From Isoetes taiwanensis (taxonomy: Eukaryota; Streptophyta; Lycopodiopsida; Isoetales; Isoetaceae): a DNA stretch of 64,000 bases. Positions within the stretch are counted from its first letter, which is position 1. Every line of letters begins with the position of its first letter. The notes beneath the pieces are model-generated. The model was given only the letters and a program-made list of their open reading frames with translations. It searched no databases and was not told the DNA's origin. Of this stretch, positions 46,301-58,870 are shown one piece after another. The position numbers and the translations under genes are program-made. The stretch covers positions 6,512,413 through 6,576,412 of the forward strand of contig JAJEKV010000003.1 in NCBI GenBank assembly GCA_021234155.1, in the 5' to 3' direction.

Positions 46301-46854
46301 AATTGCAACCTAATGCACGGCATGCGACATTTAAATTTTGTGCGGTGAGGATCAACTACTTAGTACCATGCGGGTAGCATTTAAATTTTGAGCAAGATTC
46401 TAAAATTATACGGTCTATCTTACGACAAGGACAAGCGTCCCATATATTCAATCCGTTCAAGAAGGCCTTTTGCGCCAAATGCGAACTATGATAAATCCAT
46501 TACTAAACAAGATTAGAACAAAGACTCGGGCCAACTTTATAGGGTTAGAACTAAAGAAATGTTTGGCGGCCTTGGCCGCGTGATAAAATTCTTGTATACA
46601 TAAACACACTTTGATGTGTGGGATGCATGGGTTGCTCCTTTCCATTTCGGTCATCAAATTTAATTTGTAAAATCGGCCACATGTTTAGATATCATTACAT
46701 GGCATGCGTGCATGATGGCATGCGTCGCGAGATCTTAGTCGTTAGATCAAAAGGTGAGGATAAATCCTAGCCATTAAGTTTTTATAATAAATTGCAATGA
46801 GGTGAGGTGGCATCTTCATTAATAAAAAAAGCGAGGTGGCAGCGCATTTATTAG
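43354..46854. other. No gene recognised
   Basis: 3.5 kb of AT-rich DNA with only short frames. It contains an 82-bp tandem duplication (45755-45917) and a weaker duplication of CCCAATTG.AG.ATT at 45485-45575. The right edge is the start of copy B. Confidence 0.45.
45755..45917. repeat. 82-bp tandem duplication
   Basis: Two copies beginning AGCTTCCAACCACAT and ending AGGAATATGAATGAGAGT. They are nearly identical. Confidence 0.9.
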
Positions 46855-48239
46855 GTGGACTTTCTAGGAAGCTTTCTCTGTCTTAATTGCCTTCAAAGGC
46901 ACGTAACTTGCACTAGAGGGGTGGGATGAAGATGGGGCACATGCCTTGTATTCTTCTCGTCGAGAGCTTTTCAACGACCGGTACTTTGGCACCGTTCATG
47001 TGTGTATCTTAGCATTAGGTTTCACTTTGCATTAACAATTACATACATCTTAGAAGTAAATAGCTAAACCTTTGTAATAATTCTAAACCTTGCTAATTGT
47101 GCATTGTGTAGATAATAATGTGTACCATAAAATGGTAGCAATGTACATTATTGCATATAAATTGGAAAATATATTTATTAGGTTATGCCTTACACTATAC
47201 CATAAAATGGCCACACTAACATAATCTATAGAATGGTCATTGTAACTCACTAAGCATTTTAACCAATGTTAACATGAATTCTCTAGATGTTAGTTGTGGG
47301 GTTAGTTGTTTTGCAATCCTTGATGCTTATTTGTTGTTGCATTTGCTCAACAATGTGATGCAAAGCATGCGTGATTGTAAAATTTCAATAATGTCCTTAA
47401 AACAATGTAGAGGCGGCTTAGAGGTATCCATAATGTTCCTCTGGAGCAAAGCGATGATGATTTACCATTCTAAATGAAAAATATCTTGTATACATCAAGT
47501 ATGTTTCTACATAGCAACATAAATAGGCGCCCTTACATCCTTGAAGACAATTGTCGATGCTTTATTATTTTAATTATCTTGTACACATTAGAGCGGTATA
47601 AATGTCCTTACATTCTCATGACTATCAACCCCCGTGAGACAACTCATCAGAAGGTGGTTGTAAGCGATTTCAAAGTGGCATTTGTAATGGTTATGGACAT
47701 AAAATCACTACATCTGACTAAAAGAACCCATCTTGCTACAAAGCGTAAATATCATCTAGAACAATGTGCTACATATAGAAAGTTTTCAAGGTTGGCGGAA
47801 GATCGAGTATGGGCTGCTTGCAAAATAGAGCCTATGAGTTCCTTGTCGATGCACTCTATGCTCTTCTTTTGTAATCCTCAAGCGTCTTCAACGGCCCGAT
47901 AAAGCAGATTAGAAGCATACTACTGTTTTGCACCAAATGTAACCATCCATATTTCTTTCTATAATTCATGCCCGGCGTCTTCTTACGGACCAAAATCTTA
48001 GATGCTCATACCAACACATTTTATGCCTATGAAAGGCTTATAAATCGAGTTAAAACACGGGTGGAACAAAACACGGACAAATAGTTCAAGGCCATGCTTT
48101 CTATGGAAAAAAAAGAGCTTAAGATGTTGTTAGTGGCTATGTTAGGCCTGATAGTGTTCATCTCGTGTGTTTTCGGTGGAAAGGTCACATACATTAACTT
48201 TCTTCCATATCGTGCCATGGCTATCTTTTTAGTCCAATT

Positions 48240-48600
48240 TTTGTACTAATATTTGGAATCTATCCAAATGCAACTCCTAGTGTACCCGGTAGTAATCCTA
48301 ACAATAAATGATTCTCCCATCAGAATTTGTTGGCATGCCCACTCGGTTGGACATGTTAGATGATCCAATCGGGTCCTTTACATTGTTCAATCGGTAATAG
48401 TGCTCCTACTACCGGATCATCTTCTAGCTCCTTTTCCATCCCCCGCAATTGAAGAGCTGCAGATTTAATCCTTGAAATATACTCCTCTCACGGAGGCCCA
48501 ATCTTTCAACCGTGGTGAAGATTGCGAATTACAAATTTACTGCTTGAGAGAAGTGTCTCTTAGGTAGATCTTTGACAATTGCTTCTTTGGCATAGCTAGC
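48240..48600 (-). pseudogene. Copia-type gag fragment, copy B
   Basis: The equivalent of 16805-17176, but its frame is cut by small length changes at 48290-48530, mostly at CAG/CTG-like sites (for example CACGGAGGCCC where copy A has CTGGAGGCCC). Just outside the shared block, 48938-48950 reads on the minus strand as TGGTATCGAATCGG, a plausible tRNA-iMet primer site. The 5' end of this copia element is therefore probably here, with its LTR beyond 48950. Confidence 0.6.
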
Positions 48601-48927
48601 TGCTTCAGCACACTGTGCTATCATAGTATCATCTAGATAGCGCATCATTGATTGCCTTTCAATCTCGTTGGAGCCATTTCAAGAGAGCTTGTCTCTCGCA
48701 TCATTCCCTTATTTGCCTTCGGTTGATGTTTCATCTTTAACCACTTGGGCTGCATTTGCCTTCGGGCTGATAGCTTTGGTCTTGGCTCATCTCAGGAAAC
48801 CACATGCGAGTCCCTTCTCTGTCAATTTGCCTCGCACCTTTATAAACCAATAAAGGCATTAGCATGCGTTAGTATTTCAATTTTCCCCATCTACGCCTGG
48901 CGGGATCAACAATCAACGCCCGGAGGA

Positions 48928-50004
48928 TTGACCGATTCGATACCATATTAGAGGCTGGGAAGAAATACCATCAAAAGGCATTGATCTATTGAAGGAACTC
49001 CCCTTTATACATCTTAGGAGGTGTATCATTTATGGACCTCACCGCCTTTGCTTGATTAATGGAGCGGCTAAAAGCAAGCTCCTTAACTTTGGAATTTTAG
49101 AAATAGCTAACTCTATTTTGGTGAACTCTAACAACCCGGGCGTCACATGACTAAAAGTCATATTTGTTACAATATCGAGTTCCAATAAATAAAAGCGTGG
49201 AATTAGCTCATCATAAAAGAAATACTTAGAGCCGGTATACACTATTCACCTTATATCTTGAAGTTTTTGTTATGCACATGATTGATTTAACGGTGTCGAC
49301 CAATTCCTCAAGAAATCACCATAAAAGCTTTGCAATATCTTCTAGTCCATGTTCTTTTTCTGCATATTTTAGCTTATTATTTTTGCTTGATTTCCTTATC
49401 AACATAAAGCTTATCATCAGACTGTAAGTTATCATTTTCGTTTTTACCTAAGCATATAAAAGTGTCTACCTCACAAGTTATGCAATTGATTTCTTGTTAA
49501 TGTTGGACGGATATGGCTGCTTCAAAATATTTATCAGATACGAGAAAATATTCCATGGTAAAGAGAATGGAATAAAGCAAGTGGACTATATGGAAAGGTT
49601 CGATTTCTACATGATGAAAAAATGAGACCTCTTTTATGAAAGGTGGAATTGAAGGTATGTGTCTGCGAGACAAACTTGCGTATTCTTTTTTATCTTTTAG
49701 TGTGGCCTACAATGAATGGATTACGAATGCTTATGTTCAATATCAGAATTCCACCGCCCATTTCTCTCACAGTCCAGAAAATATTCTTTAGCATGAATAG
49801 AGACATGTACCCTGCCTGCATCCTTCATGTTGGATTGTTTTCATGAAGAAAACAATTGATTAACTGATAAATAGAAGTTAGGTTTTAAAGCACATGATTT
49901 ATATTAGTAAGATTAAGGCACTCTAGGTCCTTCTTTCTCCTGCTACCTCATTAGTAAGACTGAGGTAGTAAGATTATTAGGGGTTTGGAGAAGCACTTGT
50001 TACG
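48928..50004. other. Start of block absent from copy A; no gene recognised
   Basis: The first 20 or so bases hold the probable primer site described for the gag fragment. The rest (to 50004) would contain the LTR of that element if present, but no second LTR copy lies in the window to confirm it. Only short frames are seen. Confidence 0.4.
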
Positions 50005-51350
50005 GTGGTCCACCATAAAGTTGTCTCTTGGAATCGCATTACAGTGGCCAAGTCAGTCCTTAGTAGTACCCATGTTTGTACGGCATCCTTACTGCTATCC
50101 CCACAGATCAACGTGCGTGAGCTCATTGCAATAGTTTGGAACTTTATTTGGGCGAAGGTGGCTTGGTCGAAGTGTATCCTTCCAAGATGGGCAAGTGGTC
50201 TGGGTATGATGGACTTCTTCTTTTGAGAGCAAAGTGCTTATTTCAAAGTTCATTTGGAGACTCTGAATAGTGAGGATGACTCTCTGGTTCATGCCTTCTT
50301 AGACAAGCTCTTGGTCCTTTGTATCCTTCTAGGCAAGAAGGTACATCAAACCAATCCTAGCTTGTGCTTTATTTGGGACTCTGCTGACCTTTTCCAAGTG
50401 CTTCTCCATTTTTGCGTGGCTTGTTGACAGCATGGAAGGCAGTCAGACATCTTTTCTGGCCATGCCCCTCTATCCACACCCTATTGGAGACTCCATGGTG
50501 GTGGGCACCACTACCTCCAGACCCCTCAGCACCTCCATTGGCAGCATCAGTTCATCCCCTTACACAGAGATGATGGGTCCTTGCAGGTGTTGTCTCTATT
50601 CAAGCATAGTATGAGGCGGGTCACCCTCTTGTCTTGGCCTGAATTTCGAGGCAAAGTTCTGCTCTCTCGTTGGGATGTATCTCTATGGGAGAAGGTGTGA
50701 GAAAATTTGCCTCTTATAGTGCAAGTTTGGTGTTCTTTGAAAAAGGGTGTCGAAAATATTCACAAAGGCAAGCACTTTGTCGGATCGATTATATCGCCTT
50801 CTTTTAGCACCACAGCCCCTCCAGTTGCCAGATGGGTGGCACCTACAGTTCCACAACCCATTTTGTGTCGCACATGGCGATGGCTTTGGGATAGGTTGCT
50901 CCACCCTAAAGTCTCTGTATTGTAGTGGCAGGTTATCCCACGAGGTGTGCTGCGGGTTAATGCCTTTTCGACATCACTATGATCCTCGCATATCTGCGGT
51001 ATACCCGCTCTGTCTTTCGGGCGTTGAGACTCTTGAGCATTGTCTCTTTTATTGTTGTGGGGTTCAACCGGCGTGGTCACGGCTATAAGGTTTATTTAGC
51101 GATTACATTGAATTTGTCGATGCATCCTCTTGGCGTCCTATCCCCGCATGGCCTCCATCTAAACAAAGGGCTTCCATCTTGGTTCAGTTAGCTCTTATGG
51201 TCGATATGGGGCGTCGTAGACACCACATCTTTCGGGGTATTAATTCATGCGCGCGATTTTATTATGGTTGCCCGGAAAAAGATATTGGCGACCTACGAGT
51301 GTTCCTCCCTTGAATCGAAATGATGGAGCGCATTTGGATTGATATCTTGA
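50005..51350 (+). pseudogene. LINE (L1-type) ORF2 C-terminal fragment
   Basis: 50005-50226 reads VVSWNRITVAKSVLSSTHV, then ELIAIVWNFIWAKVAWSKCI, LPRWASGLGMMDF. This is the conserved thumb region after the reverse transcriptase of plant L1 elements. After a diverged stretch, 50747-51088 gives the zf-RVT block, with CCGLMPFRHHYDPRISAVYP, then CLSGVETLEHCLFYC. Stops and frame changes separate these pieces. No poly-A tail or target duplication was identified. It lies wholly in the part of copy B that copy A lacks. Confidence 0.75.
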
Positions 51351-51538
51351 ATTGATTCTTTCGTTAGTCTCCTATTGCGGAGTAAGTACAGCGTGCTCCG
51401 GGCTCGTGTTCTGTGGCATTTTTTTTGTGCTTATACGGTTAGATGATGTGGCGTTCGAGGGAAATATCGCCATAAATATGTATATTTTCGGGTCCATCAC
51501 TATACAAGTCTATCTTCATAGCCTTGTATACCATAGAT

Positions 51539-53052
51539 TGTGGCACTAGGGGCATGACTAAGTTATTCATATAACTTAGCCAACCTTAGGTTAAGACACA
51601 GACTTACCCTATTGGAGCCACGTGGCATAACATGTGAACCCTAACCTATAAAGGCCTAAACCCTAACCCTAGGCCTCTTTTACGGCTCCAACGGTCGGGG
51701 AACATTCTTGGCCTTTCGAAACTCCGTTTGAGAACCGTTCTTTGTGTACGGCCATAGCATGGCAACCCCAGGCGTGGCGCATCGGCGGGGAGTGGGAGCT
51801 ACCTCGAACACTTCAAAGACCATGGAGGCGCCCGGGCTTGGGAGGGAGTGCTTGGAGGCGGTATATAGAGTAGTGCTCTTAGTAGTTCATCTGGAAGTTA
51901 GCACTCCAGATGGGTTAGCATTTCGTATCTAGAGTAGAGCCATCCTAGAACCCTTATTGAACATCTTGAACCCTAATCAAGGAACCCTAACTGTAAGTTA
52001 TATATGTATGATTAGGTTAAGATGTTCTTATGATGATTATCATGATATGATGTTATGTGATGTTGGTTGATCATGTTTACTCCTCTTGTATTGGGAAGGG
52101 GGATAGAGACCTAGTAGCCATTACGTAGCATACTCCTAGTTTAGACCCTTTAGTTCCTATTATTATGCGGCCTGTGCATAGGAACCCACCGGGCTATGGA
52201 GGCCATGATGTGACTCAGCACTACACAACGGGGCTAGAGGCAATGCGGAGGGAGGATCCCTGCCGAACGGGGGCTACGGGGGATCCCATAGTGGGCTAGG
52301 CTTATGGTCGGTCACTTCGTGTGGGCCAGGCATGGGTACGACACCTCCTGGGGCAATGGTGTCGCCCTGCCTCTCAAGAGTTGCAAGTGTTGGCTTGGCT
52401 CTTGTTTTGGGGGGTTAAGTCGGGTATGAATCGTGTGTCGCGACGATTCTCTAGCCACTCGTAGAACCTCTAGACCCCGGGAAGGGAAGATGCAACCCTT
52501 CCTGCCTCCACGGACCAGGGAGATGCAACCTGGAGTAGTCCCGATGGGTGATGCCATGGGATTGCGTATCCGGAAGGCTAGAGTCATGCCAGAGCTTGAT
52601 CTAGCCCATGCACGCAAAGTATGCGGGGGGGGCGGATGGAGTGGTCAACCTAGCCATTGTCTATAGCCAGCCCCACCATTGTTATGACTCGGTCTGCTCT
52701 ATCTTGAGGCCTAGCCAGTCAGTCAACCTCCTCATGAGTCGGAGCCATGGGTAGGAGCTCTCATATTTTATGGCATATGTTTATCTTTTTTGTAGCTATG
52801 GATATGTGGATGGACTACCCTTCGAGGTAGTATGATGTGTTGTTATTGCTAGTTACGGCGTTGTTTATGCTTCATTTGTGATAGGAGCCCATAGGGGAAG
52901 AGGCGCCAAGACACCTTCGTGTCCCCTTCCATAATTAGGTGATCCCAAAGTGCGGGATAGGCGGAGGGGCCGATGCGGTGGAGGAGGACGGATGGGGGAT
53001 TTCCCCACAGTGTGTGCGGCGGGTGCGTATATATTTTGTAGGGAGCATCACA
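51539..53052 (+). repeat. LTR of a tRNA-iMet-primed retrotransposon (start uncertain)
   Basis: The right end ...CATCACA is followed after one base by a primer site TGGTATCGAGC (53054), so this looks like a plus-strand 5' LTR ending at 53052. The interior holds a CCACGTGG G-box (51618-51625), ATTGG (51611-51615) and TATAAAG (51647-51653), arranged like a plant promoter. CTAAGTTAT...ATAACTTAG forms a hairpin at 51560-51580. The start near 51539 is a guess based on TG and the end of the LINE. No partner LTR or coding region is seen in the window, so the element is truncated. Confidence 0.6.
51611..51653 (+). promoter_or_regulatory. Promoter motifs: inverted CCAAT, G-box, TATA
   Basis: ATTGG at 51611, CCACGTGG at 51618 and TATAAAG at 51647 lie within 43 bases. 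G-boxes bind bZIP and bHLH factors in plants. They probably serve the LTR promoter. Confidence 0.6.
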
Positions 53053-53053
53053 A

Positions 53054-53064
53054 TGGTATCGAGC
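53054..53064 (+). promoter_or_regulatory. Probable primer-binding site, tRNA-iMet
   Basis: TGGTATCGAGC differs from the common plant site by one missing A at a CAG position, the class of site that is unreliable across this window. Confidence 0.6.
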
Positions 53065-53730
53065 AATGTTCTTGGTTGACCAAGAGCTAGCCACGACCAT
53101 ATCCTTGAATAGGTAGACTAGCGGCTTAGCTAATAAATGGAATGGGAATTCGGTCTTGAACCCATGAAATGTGGGAGAAATTTTTTTCCCCATTAGCGGG
53201 GTCATAATTAGATTGAGTATAGTCTAAGTGAGAAATAATATAGTCAAAAGAAACCTTCTAGTAAATTTGAGGTCAAGTTGTTCATGAACCGCATCTTTCA
53301 AGCGAAAATTGAACGAGAAATCGCTCAAAAGAAGCTTGAAAGAAAATGGCGTGAAATGACCACTACTTGGCCCAAAAGAAATTAGGAAATTATGAGAAAT
53401 AGTTAGGTGATTAGGGGAAAGTACCTTAATTAATAACCCATAGTTATAATAAAATTACTCTTAAGAAAAGTAGCTATTAAATCTATGGAAGCACCTCTAC
53501 TCCTTAGAAATTCCAAAAAGTAGCTTGAACACGTCCTTTACCCTTGTAAAAGGCGAATTATAAACTAATCTCTGAAGCTGCCATAAGTGCGTCGTCGAAC
53601 AAATAGTATGCGAGATCGACTCAAAGGGAGCGAATAGACATAGTCGACAATTAACAGAGGCAAGATATTTCGAAGAGGCCACCATCAAAGAATTAAACAA
53701 GTAGCTAGGAAGGTTGGAAGCTCCAGCTTG
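53065..53730. other. No gene recognised
   Basis: Leader-like DNA after the primer site, then AT-rich DNA up to the point where similarity to copy A resumes. A short minus-strand frame (53497-53748) shows no domain. Confidence 0.4.
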
Positions 53731-53934
53731 CACCGAAGCGTTAAGCACTCAAGGTGGGCGGCGACAAGCAAATTCTTGAGGCCCGGCGACCTAGGCCAGA
53801 TGACGAACTTAGCCACTCAAGCTCTTCAGACAAATTGTTCCACTCGTGGAGGAGCAATGACTTAGCACTTCAGGTGAATGATCGCAAGGCTCGGGGGAAA
53901 TTGAGATCGTGGCGTCTGCTTCTGGAGGTGAAGA

Positions 53935-54115
53935 TCAAGTAGCAAGAGCAACCTCGGCAGTAGGAGCCAACACCAGGAAGAGCAGGTGAGGAGCAAATAG
54001 CAAGAGCAACCTCAACAACAGGAGCAACCACAACACCAGGAAGAGTAGGTGAGCAGCAAGTAGCAGGAGCAACCTCGGCAATACGAGCAACCCCAGCAGC
54101 AGGAACAACAGCAAG
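53935..54115 (+). repeat. GAGCAACC-rich tandem repeat, copy B
   Basis: Three roughly 60-bp imperfect units as in 17705-17900. They precede a Glu/Arg-rich tract (54120-54340) and then the H3-like frame. Confidence 0.65.
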
Positions 54116-54485
54116 GGGAGCGAGCAATCAATGCGAAAGAAAAGGAAGGAAGGGACGTAGGCAAGGGAGAAGAAGCGAAAGAGGCGTGAAGCTAGGCGTA
54201 GGGGGAGCGTGGTTATCAGAGAACAACAACCAGACGAACTGGAGGAGGATGAGCTCGAGGAGGAAAGACCACACCAACAAGAGGAGGGAGCAAGAGGCTA
54301 AAGAAGAAGAGGAGGAGGAGGCCAAAGAACAGACGGAGTCTACGCTCGGCAACCATATCCAATGCAGTCCAAGGAGGGCAACATCAGCGAGAAGCTACTT
54401 AAAGCTGAAGCAAGATATGGAGTACGAGAAGAAGAAGGCAGCATGCAAGATTTATCTCCGCCAATGGATCTGACAAGGTAGCTGA

Positions 54486-54740
54486 CCAGGGTCGAAAAGC
54501 AAGCCTCCACCACCTCGACTCGACTCTCCGAAGAAGGTCCTCCATGGGCCAAACTCCCGGCACGCTCGGGTGTTTAAGGAGATTAGGCACTTTCAACAGT
54601 GTATTAATCTCCTAATAAGGAAAGCGCCATTCGAACACCTTCTTCGCAAAGTAATGCAGGAGTTCCGGACTGATTACAGGGTCATACCTCTAACTACCCG
54701 GGCCCTGCAAGAAGCCTCAGAAGCAGAGCCTCTAAAGTGA
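54486..54740 (+). pseudogene. Histone H3/CENH3-like frame, copy B
   Basis: The frame opens after a stop at 54483-54485 and runs 84 codons to TGA at 54738-54740. Residues 3-22 are a Pro/Lys tail (SKSKPPPPRLDSPKKVLHGP). The H3 fold follows: alpha-N and alpha-1 as FKEIRHFQQCINLLIRKAPF, then MQEFRTD (loop 1 of canonical length), then alpha-2 RALQEASEA. By eye about half of 49 residues match canonical H3. KEIRHFQ...NLLI is closer to CENH3. After the stop the same frame continues with AFIQDTIV, where H3 has LFEDTNL, so the gene once ran on. No ATG is found, and the C-terminal alpha-3 is not recognisable. A diverged H3-type gene fragment is well supported; CENH3 identity is only suggested. Confidence 0.72.
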
Positions 54741-55229
54741 ACGAGAGCTTTTATACAAGATACCATTGTGGGTTCAAAGAGGTATCCCAAGAGATCAAAC
54801 TCAAATAACATCCTAAGCAGTCTTCCACTACCGATTCTAGTTGACCTAGAGTGCATTGAGTGAAAGGGCAACTAGTTGACCGTATCGAGTTGATATTGGC
54901 TCAGTTGACCATGGAAGTTGGTCTCTAGGGTAATTTGGATGATTTGGACGTATCTGAAAAGTGATACCATATTTTGAGTTTGATAGAGAGATTTGGATTG
55001 GCCAAATGCTACATTTCCTCGTCATGCCTCTAATAATCATTACTTCTTTTTTTAAATATACAATTGATTATATCTTTATTGGTTTGCTGATCAACCATCC
55101 ACGTTCTTCCATGTGGCCATCAGTTTATGATCTCTTGTTCTCATTTTAGTCGATCTCATTTTCATAGTGCATGCATGACTTTTTGCAAGCTGTAGACCAT
55201 CATAGAAAATGGATACAATATCATCTTGA

Positions 55230-55600
55230 TCGCTATACTCTAAACCTTTGTAGATCACCAAAGGGACAACTAAACTATATCCAACACGAAGATTTTGGGC
55301 AATGACTAATCCTCTTCGAGCCGGGGGATATGGGGATAAGAACATGAAAGGGTGTACACACATATTCTTGAGTTGAAGGATGAACTTGTGCATTTCTTGG
55401 AGTGCGATCTAGGTGTACAACAAGATACTACGCTTTGTTGTTTTGTAGCAGATCCGCAATGATTGCAAGAGCATCCCGACAGCTCTCCCCGAATTCTTGG
55501 CAAATTGGATCAAACTTCGGTTTAAATGGATCCATCCCTCTCTTTTCGAACTCCCCCCCATCCTTCGAATGAACACCAAACAAATAGCACAAGAAACACA
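55230..55600 (-). pseudogene. Unrecognised minus-strand frame, copy B
   Basis: Corresponds to 19020-19391 but is split into overlapping frames (55091-55393, 55306-55503, 55428-55688) by one- and two-base differences at CTG/CAG sites. No family is recognised. Confidence 0.25.
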
Positions 55601-55697
55601 TACCAATTGAATTTACAAGAAAAAAAATCAATTTCAATCTGCACATCCAGAAAGAGTAGTTTTTGGTGCTCATTTGTTGCAAGATCATAGGCTTTTG

Positions 55698-55698
<1 letters not shown>

Positions 55699-55728
<30 letters not shown>

Positions 55729-56115
55729 CGAACTTCGTGATTGAAAATTTTTCTTTTGAAGTTATTGTTATGAAATCAATGATTGGAAATTTGAAAGATG
55801 GGCTTCAAAGCGTAATGCTGCAAATACCAAAGACAAGTTGGCTGCAAAACATTCACTATTATCAATTATTGTTTGAAAAAAAGAGAGATATAAACAAGGA
55901 TATTACTTCAAAATTGCTAAAGATACAACCAAGAAATTTATCCAAAGTTGCAGCAATAATGAAAATAATGTCATTAAGCAAAGCAAACTGTGGGCTTTGG
56001 CAGGAAGGAGGCCAAGATCAAATAGAATTGATAATTCAATCAAACATCGGGTTTATGGATTTTGGCTTGATAATATCAAAATTCCACCAAAAGTTAGAGA
56101 TTTCATGAAGAGGAG
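55699..56115 (+). other. Poly-T tract and unrecognised duplicated frame, copy B
   Basis: A T-run of about 29 at 55699-55728 is followed by a frame to 56108 containing the same sequence as copy A 19540-19905. It is nearly unchanged between copies, in contrast to the neighbouring DNA, perhaps because it is poor in CAG/CTG. Confidence 0.35.
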
Positions 56116-56796
56116 AACACAAATAATATAATACCTTGATATCTCACATGTTTGCTCTTGTATTTGGATCAATTCTATTTTGAGATTATGTTTTCTTCTA
56201 AAATTATTTCAGGACTTTCTTCTGTATATTTCAGTGCAATTTTTCAGTGACCTATTAATGAATCCACATGGTTTTCATGAAATGTATTGCATCTCAGTAT
56301 TTTGGCGGCGGCTGACCTTGCGATCATGTAACGATTAGGTACTTTTTAGACTTAAATCCCATTATGTTTACATGTACTTGAATATTACATTTACATCCAT
56401 TTATTTAAATGTACTTTGAGATAATGAAGCCAAACAATAACATCCTGCATTTTGAATCTTGCATTTGGTCAGGAAAGCTTACAATCTCTATTCAAAACTA
56501 GAAACAAACAAAAACAAGCATAAATAACTTCAGTCGGACTTCGAGTCCTTTTTCCCTTTTCAAGTCGACATATTCTTCTCCTTGTTCTTGCAAAACCGGA
56601 ATGATGAAGTAAGCGTCGGACTAACATCAACATTTCGGTAGTTGTTCTTGCATCTAAAAAGCGGATGATAACCCGGGTTATGGATTGGTTGTGGATGAAG
56701 AAATCGAAGGCTTGCTTTGAGAGAGAAAGATGGTAGGCTAGTGTCGGATCGCATGTCTCTGTAGCAGCATAACCCTAAATAAGCTTGCATTAAACC

Positions 56797-58870
56797 GTTT
56801 GGATTATTTCTTTGCTTTGCTCTCAAGTAAACCGGTTCTACTCCAACCTCTTGAAACCACTATCTTGGTTCCCTCCTCATAACCTTGCAAGCTCGCCCTG
56901 CCCCTTTTTTATCTGAAACCAAAGAGCCTTTCAAACTTGCAAGAGAAGCTTCTAGACACTTTTAGAATCGAGAGAGGCCCTCTAGAAACTCCAAATTAGG
57001 TTCTAGAGCGAAAGGAAGCTTCTCGATGCTTCCTAAACTTTTGAAGCTTACACGTGTTTACCATCAGGGTGCGAGATGTGCCATGTGGCATCACCTTGGC
57101 TATCGATGGGCGTGACTTCTGAGACACTATTTTTCTTATTATATAGGAGGAGTATTATATAGGAGGAGGATTATACTATTCTAACATTTTCCATTTTCTC
57201 ATTTCTCTGTTCACCATATTTACAGCGATGTCATAGACAATTTTGGCTATCTTTCAAATATTTCCTTTCTTTGCACTATTTTCTAATTATATAGGATACA
57301 AGAATTTAGCGCGGAGCTGGGCTGGCCCCATGCACCCCAGGACCGAGGCTGAAGTCTTGCGATTTGGAGAGGGGCGAGCATCGATCCTTACATTCCAATA
57401 GCAAAGAAAATTGTGATAGTAAAGGTGTTAAATATTCTTACATTGCAATCATGATCTAGTTGGACCCAACAATCATACGCCCCAATTCCATATAAAGGGT
57501 CCAATTGCCAAAGCCCTTAACATTGAAAGATAGTTACCGATGTTTATGTATTAGTGTCCATCAAATGCAAGACCAATTTTGACTATGGCATCACAACACA
57601 TTACATGCAAATTATGTAAAACATCATTGGACTATGGCGAGGATTCTTGTATAGTCCTTTGTGACTTTATTTAAGCTCCAATATATGCATGGAAAAGGCT
57701 AAAATGTAAAGTTAAGGTTTTGTGATTCAAAAATTAGATGTTGGACAGGTAAGGTTATCGGTGCGGCCGAGGTCGATAATCAAAAATGCGGTATCGAGGT
57801 TATGCGTCCGAGGCTAGAAATTTGGCACGTAAGGGCAAGGCCCGCCCGGGGCGAAGGCCCGGCGAGAGGCCTTACGTGCCAAATATATGGCCAAGGACAT
57901 ACAAGCGAGGCCACGCATTTTAGCCCTCGAGATCAAGACTTCGGCGGTTTTGGCGGTCTATGGCAAAACTCTATTCATATGCATCGCCTACATCTACGGA
58001 AGGCGATGACACCTAGGAGCCAACGGTTCAATTAAAAGCTAGCTGCAAGCGGGCAGAAATTGATGCTATGGTGGCAGCATTATGCAAACAAGCATGTGAA
58101 GCTGCCACATACAAACGGGGCAAATGCTCTCCATGTCTTCTCAAAAATACAGCCGGAAAAGCCATTCCAAAATGTCACTAATTCCAAAAAAAAAAAAATG
58201 TTAATAATCGTATATATAGGAAGGACAGAAGCCAAGCCATCCAAGAAAGATCCTTTATCAGCATCTTGTTGAAATTGTTGTGACTCAAACAATAATTTAT
58301 TGGATGGAATAGGTCTTCGGACCGGCTATGTCTGCAAGCTCCCGGCAAACTTCGGCGATGTATTCTGCAAAGAAATCCACAAATTTTCTACCTCAAAAGC
58401 CAAGCCATCCAAGATAGATCCTTTATCAGCATCCTGTTGAAATTGTTGTGACAGATTAAGTTTGTCTATCTCCATCGTTTCAATAATTTCTTCTTTCCAT
58501 CCCCTATCTCTTAGCCTTTCTGCAATGTCCTGCAAATAACCATTTGACTCAAACAATGATTTATTGGATGGAATAGATCTTGACTTTTGTAAGAAGCAAA
58601 GAAAATCTTACGCTTCAACAAAAACAAAATTCTCACGCCCACTCTAGAGATCAAGACTCGAGTAGTTTTGGCAGTCTATGGCACAGCGGTATGGTAAGAT
58701 GCCTAGGTAGATAGATATTTTGAAGATAGAGTTTTGAAGATAGATATTCTTCTGTTGAGAAAATGAAGTCCACAGTTTTTCTAAGTGGATAAAAACCTAT
58801 GCTAGATCTCGACAAAGCTTCTGCATTTATGATCGTAGGTTCAACCGTAACCCTCATGTTTTGTGCCTTA
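56797..58870. repeat. Segmental duplication copy B, second part
   Basis: Matches 26179-28255 of copy A. Includes the foldback at 57748-57921 and the diverged internal duplicates at 58240-58330 and 58420-58580. Minus-strand frame 58326-58556 mirrors 27707-27937. Confidence 0.85.
57748..57921. repeat. Long imperfect stem-loop, copy B
   Basis: The same foldback as 27117-27283. The inner stem ATTTGGCACGTAAGG/CCTTACGTGCCAAAT is unchanged, while loop and outer arm differ at several GC-rich sites. Confidence 0.85.

Larger units (their letters stand above)
46855..56796. repeat. Segmental duplication copy B, first part
   Basis: Matches 15428-24148 of copy A in the same orientation, about 31 kb away. 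Differences in structure: B has an extra block 48928-53730, and it lacks the 3.56-kb hAT-type insertion (the empty site is near 56327) and the 2-kb block 24149-26178. Confidence 0.9.

Noticed and set aside
48938-49260. Second copia LTR pair for the gag fragment
   Set aside because: A plausible primer site is present at 48938-48950, but the sequence beyond it does not match the left edge at 46855, so no LTR pair could be shown.
51637-51681. Telomere-like CCCTAA repeats
   Set aside because: Only three or four interrupted CCCTAA motifs inside an LTR promoter region; not a telomeric or interstitial telomere array.
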